This document shows, one piece after another, positions 58,911-64,000 of a stretch of DNA of 64,000 nucleotides. Every line of letters begins with the position of its first letter. The first letter of the stretch is position 1. A program made the position numbers and the translations under genes. The notes under the pieces are model-generated. The model saw only the letters and a program-made list of their open reading frames with translations, was not told the DNA's origin and searched no databases. Source of the stretch: Odontocerum albicorne (Eukaryota; Arthropoda; Insecta; Trichoptera; Odontoceridae); contig OX463859.1 of the NCBI GenBank assembly GCA_949825065.1, positions 7,292,217 through 7,356,216 of the forward strand, written 5' to 3'.

Positions 58911-59060
58911 ATTGGGCATTATGGTACTATCTTATTATGGATTGGGCATTATGGTACTATCTTATTATGGATTGGGCATTATGGTACTGTCTTATTATGG
59001 ATTGGGCATTATGGTACTATCTTATTATGGATTGGGCATTATGGTACTATCTTATTATGG
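58911..59060. repeat. 30-bp tandem repeat, five copies
   Basis: attgggcattatggtactat cttattatgg recurs exactly every 30 bases from 58911, with a single substitution in copy 3. Because 30 is a multiple of three, a frame runs through as repeats of GIMVLSYYGL. This is a consequence of the period and is not evidence of a protein. Confidence 0.97.
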
Positions 59061-59864
59061 ATTGACACGACAAGGAAACGACATTATGAATTATATATCT
59101 GTGGCGTTATGGCAGATATGTCCGTTTTACCTTAGTTTACAGGAGAAGCAATATTAACTTTGATAAGCTGTTAAAATCAGTACAAATAAGCATTTTTTAA
59201 GTTTTTCCAAACAATATATATTTTGTTTGGATAATGACTGTCACACCAAGTTTTGCCACAACATGCTGAGAAATATTTTCTATAAATTGGGAGAATAAAC
59301 AACGGACAAATTGGGAGAATAAACAACGGACACAAAATGACAAAAAACGGACATATCAACTTCTACCATAATGCCACAGATATAATATTTCATTAACTTA
59401 GTTGACACACGAAAAATATTTTAAGGCGATGGTGCATTGATTTTGGATTTTGAATTCGTTTAACCATCTCGGTAATAATTCACCAAGGATTAGGCCTTTA
59501 CTATTGACTTCACTGCGGAATCCTAGATATATCTTAGTCCGGGAATAACAGATGGTACCCATGGGATAAATTGCCCAGCGATATATCGTCCAGGCAACAG
59601 GCTACAAGGACCATACAGTTGACAGGACCTAAGCAGGAACTAAGAATTGGCAAGACCTTAACCCTTAAGGAGTGGCCGAGAAAACCCTTTTCTTGTCCTT
59701 TGTATTGCGGTTTTACTGTCGTGAATATTTTATTGTTTTTTTTTAAGATTTCATTCCAAACATTTTTAAAATTGTATTGTTTACTAACTGCAAAGCTGAT
59801 GTAAGAATGTTCGAAAACAATTACTGTATACTTATTAATTTTCACTTCTATTTACATTCTATCT
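59061..59864. other. unassigned spacer, one GC-richer stretch
   Basis: The stretch 59540-59720 is less AT-rich and open on both strands (plus: PSDISSRQQATRTIQLTGPK, EWPRKPFSCPLYCGFTVV), but I recognise no family. It could be an old transposon or exon remnant. Confidence 0.3.
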
Positions 59865-60185
59865 CATCACACCATGTATTTTATGGGGTAGACAAAAATG
59901 ATCGAGCGCCACACATTCTTGTCCTAACCGGAAGGAGATCCTAACCCTCTACTATATATATAATTCGTTTTATATAACTACTTCTATTCTTCATACGTTT
60001 CACCTCTTTCAATAGTTCACCAGCATGCTTCTTCCATACAATTCTCATACGTCCTCTTTTCTTTGCATTTCTTCATTTAGTCATGTATAGTATCTTAGTC
60101 ATCCTACTTATTTCTCTCATATCCGCATTATTTCCTTATTGCAACATTTCTTACTTATTACCAATCTTTTACAACACACCCAATC
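59865..60185 (-). mobile_element. LINE family A fragment
   Basis: catcacaccatgtattttat, ggggtagacaaaaatgatcg at 59865-59910, then caccagcatgcttcttccat, cattctcatacgtcctcttt-like and ctcatatccgcattatttcc. The order fits the minus-strand family. Confidence 0.65.
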
Positions 60186-61034
60186 CCACCTCAACTGCGA
60201 TATAAATGTCATTATGTTATTATCTTATTTCATTACCTTAATATTTTAAAGTAAAACTTTTTAATTAAGAATGTGATATAATTTTTTTTACACTGCAATT
60301 CTTATGTGAACACTGAGTTAGATCCCACTTTAAAGCCAGATTATTCCCTACCTTCAAGTTGCCGAGTCGGTTTCCGTTGATACTCGTAGCTTATATTTCA
60401 ATATTAGAATACGTTACGCAATAGCTTGTGCGTATGTTTAATTTCATTTTCTCTTCGTTGTCACAGTACGTTTTGTTTCAGTTTCAGCTTCATGGCATTA
60501 GGCGAATTATATAATAGAAAAAAAAATTAGGTCACAACATGAAAAGCGTTTTATAAATAAAAAAGAAGTTTTATTTAATAATTTATGATTTTTTCGTTTT
60601 GTTTTTTTATCTTCGAAATGTTTTCATTTTGCTCTTGATTATTTTTTATTAATTTTCAATCTTTACTTTAAAAGATTGTCAAATAATTTTTGTGACGCAG
60701 TTTTTTTTTTAAATTTCACCGATAGAACGTTACTATCGTTACTCGAGTTTCGTGCTCATTTTTTTAAGTTCTTCGTTTGGAAACCTAAACGTTATTTGTA
60801 ATTTTAAGGTTTGGTGTTTAATTAACATTAATTATATGACAACATTTAGTGACATTCACGTTCCCAAAGTACTTACAAAAATGTATACAAAGACCGTATA
60901 CTTTTGGGACTTACTATGTACAACATGGTTTGGGGGGAGTGGAATATATCCACGTGTGTTGTAAATATTCTTTTTTTTGGTTTAATAAAATAATCTATAA
61001 TAAAAACATTTGCCAAAATGTATACCTTTATTTT
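60186..61034. other. unassigned AT-rich spacer
   Basis: Nothing is recognised in about 850 bases. Confidence 0.45.
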
Positions 61035-61575
61035 ATTTATTTTTATTTATTATTACACATGACAAGAAATATACATAATTTGCGAAAAAACAACAGGTAA
61101 TTTAATTTGAGCATACATTATTTTAATGGATCTGGGTTTTTTGCCTTTCATTTGTCGTATCCCCAGTAAACTAGGCTTTTGCCTGTATCTTACTGAGGAT
61201 ATTTAGCATGAAAAAATAAATCGATACTTCTTTCCGATTTTTGATTACACAAAAACAAAACCCCGTTGCACATTCCCATCAACCTAACAAACAGTGACAC
61301 TCAATTACAACTGTAAACATCATGCGAAATCAAACTCTTCACACATCATCACTCCAGAAATACCAAACTTGTTTATCCCATAATATACCGCACACAATCA
61401 TAAGAATTATAATAAAAACAAAAACAAAAGTTTAACCAAAAATGAACCCAAAATGAAACAAAAATAAAACCAAAAATGTTCACCCATAATGTACCGCACA
61501 CAATCATAAGAATAAAAATTAACACAAAAATATACAGAAACACAAATACAAAAATCAAAACAACAAGAAGAAATA
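61035..61575 (-). mobile_element. LINE family E 3' UTR
   Basis: attacacatgacaagaaata, tttgtcgtatccccagtaaa, gcctgtatcttactgaggat, accccgttgcacattcccat, ctccagaaataccaa and taatataccgcacacaatca. It matches 30475-30850 closely. A 66-base segment around gcacacaatcataagaat is duplicated (61390 and 61496). Confidence 0.85.
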
Positions 61576-62117
61576 CAAATTTATATCTTAAGAACTAATC
61601 TTATTTACACTTTGTAACTATTTATTTAATTTATTTTAATTTCCAACATGAAATTTTTAATAATCTTAATATTTCATTTCTTAAAAACAGTTCTTAGACC
61701 TACATACTAATTTATAAATATGTAACAAGTCTTACAAAAAAATATTTAAAAACTAATTGTTCAACACGTGCATGTCCACTCGTTCATGCCATTTGTATTT
61801 CATCTCATTTACTCAGACCTTAATCCTCCCTGTTTATACTGTAAGTGGATTATTCAGGCAACAGATTATGCTTGAAAGCCTGTGCTTATAATGGAAAGGT
61901 ACGTCGGACTTACTTTCGTGAGCCCCCACGGCAGTGACAAGAGGATTGATGTGGTCCTGTTGGCTTTTATAAAACTTCACGGTCCAAGTTGGATGTAGTG
62001 TTGGAGGGTTTTTTCACGTTCTTCGACGTGAAGTCAGGATATGTTTGTTCTGGGATGGGTATTGAAAGAAATCTTGAATCTCTTGTTCTGCACCCGTTGA
62101 ATCTTCAGGTGGCAGAA
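61576..62117. other. unassigned spacer
   Basis: Nothing is recognised. A GC-richer stretch lies near 61900-62050. Confidence 0.4.
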
Positions 62118-62275
62118 ATTTTACACATGTATAGGAAGAATGAATGAACGAAGAAAGTTTGCACATGTATACGTAGGATGATTGGACGAAGAAAGTTTGC
62201 ACACATATAGGTAGGATGAATGAACGAAGAAATTTTGCACATGTATAGGAAGGATGAATGAACGAAGAAAGACTA
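62118..62275 (+). repeat. 39-bp tandem repeat, four copies, LINE-derived
   Basis: ttt.cacatgtataggaagg followed by atgaatgaacgaagaaag recurs four times. In frame the end reads GRMNERRKT, the ERMNExRLTK motif of LINE family A, so the array is probably an amplified piece of that coding region. Confidence 0.75.
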
Positions 62276-62374
62276 ACATAAATATACATATAACTAAAAT
62301 AAATGTATATTTGACGTATTTATTACTTTAAAGCAATTTCTTTCAATTAAACAGGTTTTATTTCATAATTATTA
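62276..62374. other. unassigned spacer
   Basis: Nothing is recognised. Confidence 0.4.
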
Positions 62375-62600
62375 ATGGTTTCCATGACCTTGTTTGGAGA
62401 TATTTTAAGAAATTATATTTGAGATGTTTAGAGCACGTAAAACGAATAAATGAAAAAGTATTAATAAATGAAATGTACTCGTATAGTGCAAAGTTGTTGT
62501 GTGATGAATGTGCGAACCGAAACATTTATACATATTAAAAATTCTAAGTGTTGTGTGATGGATGTGCGAACCGAAACATTTATACATATTTAAATAAGAT
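62375..62600 (+). mobile_element. LINE family A scrap with a 54-bp duplication
   Basis: tttgagatgtttagagcacg, taaaacgaataaatgaaaaa matches the LRWFGHVKRINEK-type coding region. A segment tgttgtgtgatg(a/g)atgtg to gaaacatttatacatatt is duplicated (62497 and 62551). Confidence 0.55.
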
Positions 62601-62994
62601 AAAAAAACATTCAAAAATACTGTTACTTCTCCAAATAAATGTTCATGAAATTTAAGATGTTTTTAATTTTTTTTTTAATTAATATTCATCCACAGAATCA
62701 TCGTCAAATTATTTTAACGTGTTTCTTTTCTACAAAATTTAAATTTCTCTGCGTGGAAATAAATTTGCAAACGGCAAACCACTGTTTTGACTTTGGTCAT
62801 AATTCAAATTTGACCCCGAGTCCTGTACATACATACTCATGCTATTATCAGTAATGAAATAAATTAGTTTTATTTAAATTATTCAAGCAGTGCTTTTATA
62901 ATACAAATGAATTATTAACTATAAGGGCAATAAAGACACAATATTATAAATAACCTAAAATTCGCTACATCCGGGATCTTAATTGGTTACCTGT
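62601..62994. other. unassigned AT-rich spacer
   Basis: Nothing is recognised. Confidence 0.4.
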
Positions 62995-63030
62995 CTTTGA
63001 CCCGGGTTCCCCGCAACCTCCGGGTCAAAG
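62995..63030. repeat. GC-rich 11-bp hairpin
   Basis: ctttgacccgg (62995-63005) and ccgggtcaaag (63020-63030) are perfect inverted repeats with a 14-base spacer, ten bases before the palindrome array. Confidence 0.9.
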
Positions 63031-63039
63031 AAAAAGAAG

Positions 63040-63244
63040 TTTATCAGATGTATGAGATATGAAATTTGATTACTTGATATCTCTCATACATCTGATAAAA
63101 GCCCTTTAAAAGTTTATCAGATGTATGAGATATGAAATTTGATTACTTGATATCTCTAATACGAGTACATCTGATAAAAGCCATTTAAAATTTAATCAAA
63201 TGTATGAGATATGCTTACTTGACATATCTCATACAACTGATAAA
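63040..63244. repeat. three tandem palindromes
   Basis: tttatcagatgtatgagata with its inverted partner forms a hairpin at 63040-63099. A second lies at 63113-63178 and a diverged third at 63191-63244. The stems are about 20 bp with loops of about 10-17 bases. Units are separated by gcc.tttaaa. Confidence 0.93.
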
Positions 63245-63825
63245 ATTAATCACATTGTTTAAATAATAAGGCTCCTTGCGAAAACCTGTATCTTTAATCT
63301 CTTTATATAACTTTAAAAAACCGAATAACTTATTCATTCCAATGAAAGTTTACTCGTGTTTCACTCAGCGTGATTGTACATAAGTTAACAAAACAATTAA
63401 ACTTCTCCAAGTTAATTTCTAAGTTATTAATTGCATGAGAAATCAACACCTTTCCAACAAAACTTTCCTTTTCCCCCTGAAACAGAATTCCCTAATTCCT
63501 CAAGAAAGCATCTTGTTCGTTTTAATATAAATTTTATTCTAAATTACTTAAAAATGTAGCCTTAAGTAATGTTCGTAATTATGATAAATAAGTAATGAAA
63601 ATGGATAGATGGATGGATTTTAGTAGATATGCGAAGAAGTACTCAATCTAAAGACTACACCTACTATCTTTCTATTTCTAACACAGTAAAAATATGTTGC
63701 TACCCCTTGTTTTTATTACTGTCTATAATATAATTAAAGTTATCTTTATAAAAATATCAATTTATCTTTATAGATATTTTATTTTTTATTCAAACAGGTA
63801 TTATATTCCTGTCAATTCAATAAAC
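63245..63825. other. unassigned AT-rich spacer
   Basis: Nothing is recognised. Confidence 0.4.
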
Positions 63826-64000
63826 CGACCTCCGTGATCTTATTGGAAGCCGCTTGTCTTTCAATCAAGTAGTAACGGGTGTGTTTCCCGTTGGTGCTTA
63901 CATTATTTAAAATAGGTTTAAGTTTGGTTTTCACTTAAAATTTATTTAAAGATCTTTCTAGTCAGTTGGAAGAGGTTTCCACAACGCAATACACCCGTCA
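63826..64000 (+). mobile_element. SINE family S1, running off the window
   Basis: The head (gacctccgtgatcttattgg), a diverged B-box region (cgggtgtgtttcccgtt), the body and the tail (gttggaagaggtttccacaa, cgcaatacacccgtca) are present. The last few tail bases lie beyond the window. Confidence 0.78.

Noticed and set aside
58912..59157. Repetitive protein GIMVLSYYGL x5
   Set aside because: The 30-bp repeat keeps frame automatically. There is no promoter, signal or family evidence.

Overview
This window looks like intergenic or intronic DNA from an animal nuclear genome, most likely an insect and probably a lepidopteran. The reasons are strong AT richness, no operon-like gene order, no long open reading frame that is not a transposon remnant, and a dense layer of decayed retroelements whose protein scraps are of kinds common in moth and butterfly genomes. 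I found no convincing host gene exon, no CRISPR array and no functional tRNA or rRNA gene. The lepidopteran assignment is inference. The repeat content is seen directly.

Most of the annotatable sequence is transposon debris. Working labels are used throughout. Family A is a non-LTR retrotransposon of the 'endonuclease-reverse transcriptase' type, with the C-terminal motif GHVERMNE and RLTKQIY; it has about twenty fragments on both strands. Family B is a LINE ending in SSFFTSSFTVYAVRLWNQL, with a long 3' UTR. Family C is a jockey-like LINE (VYPWLYPTQFLLGMLGYN), the longest copy at 18985-19990. Family D is a LINE/SINE-type 3' tail ending in (TTTA)n. Family E is a LINE with a conserved 3' hairpin, with a C-terminal coding piece at about 30953-31213. 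Family F is an unclassified pair at 11950-12365 and 55870-56320. Separate RTE-type C-terminal reverse transcriptase remnants lie at 16105-16745, 31400-31720, 32339-33290 and 48926-49545. Penelope-like fragments lie at 42560-42835, 43080-43640 (with a GIY-YIG-type coding piece), 54885-55115 and 56555-56700.

DNA transposons include a deleted mariner (3811-4340), a 511-bp mariner derivative with intact 27-bp terminal inverted repeats and TA flanks (13399-13909), a hAT-like element with 8-bp target duplications and a nested LINE piece (17468-18491), an 814-bp inverted-repeat element carrying a 30-bp perfect hairpin (5273-6086), a foldback element with 72-bp arms (33686-33872) and a near-palindromic MITE (46961-47250). 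A solo LTR with a perfect 5-bp target duplication is at 35781-36156. tRNA-derived SINEs are frequent, and the main SINE (S1) shares its 3' end with LINE family B.

The second theme is satellite formation. More than a dozen minisatellites are present: 212 bp x3, 43 bp x17.7, 96 bp x10.5, 67 bp x16, 51 bp x11, 95 bp x5, 30 bp x5 and several shorter ones, plus a (TA)n tract broken by a 200-base assembly gap. Three of the arrays show higher-order structure, and one seems to have started at the 5' edge of a SINE. The most interesting signals are the SINE-LINE tail sharing, the chimeric SINE-LINE copies, the foldback and hairpin structures, and the higher-order minisatellites. None amounts to a clear new enzymatic system.
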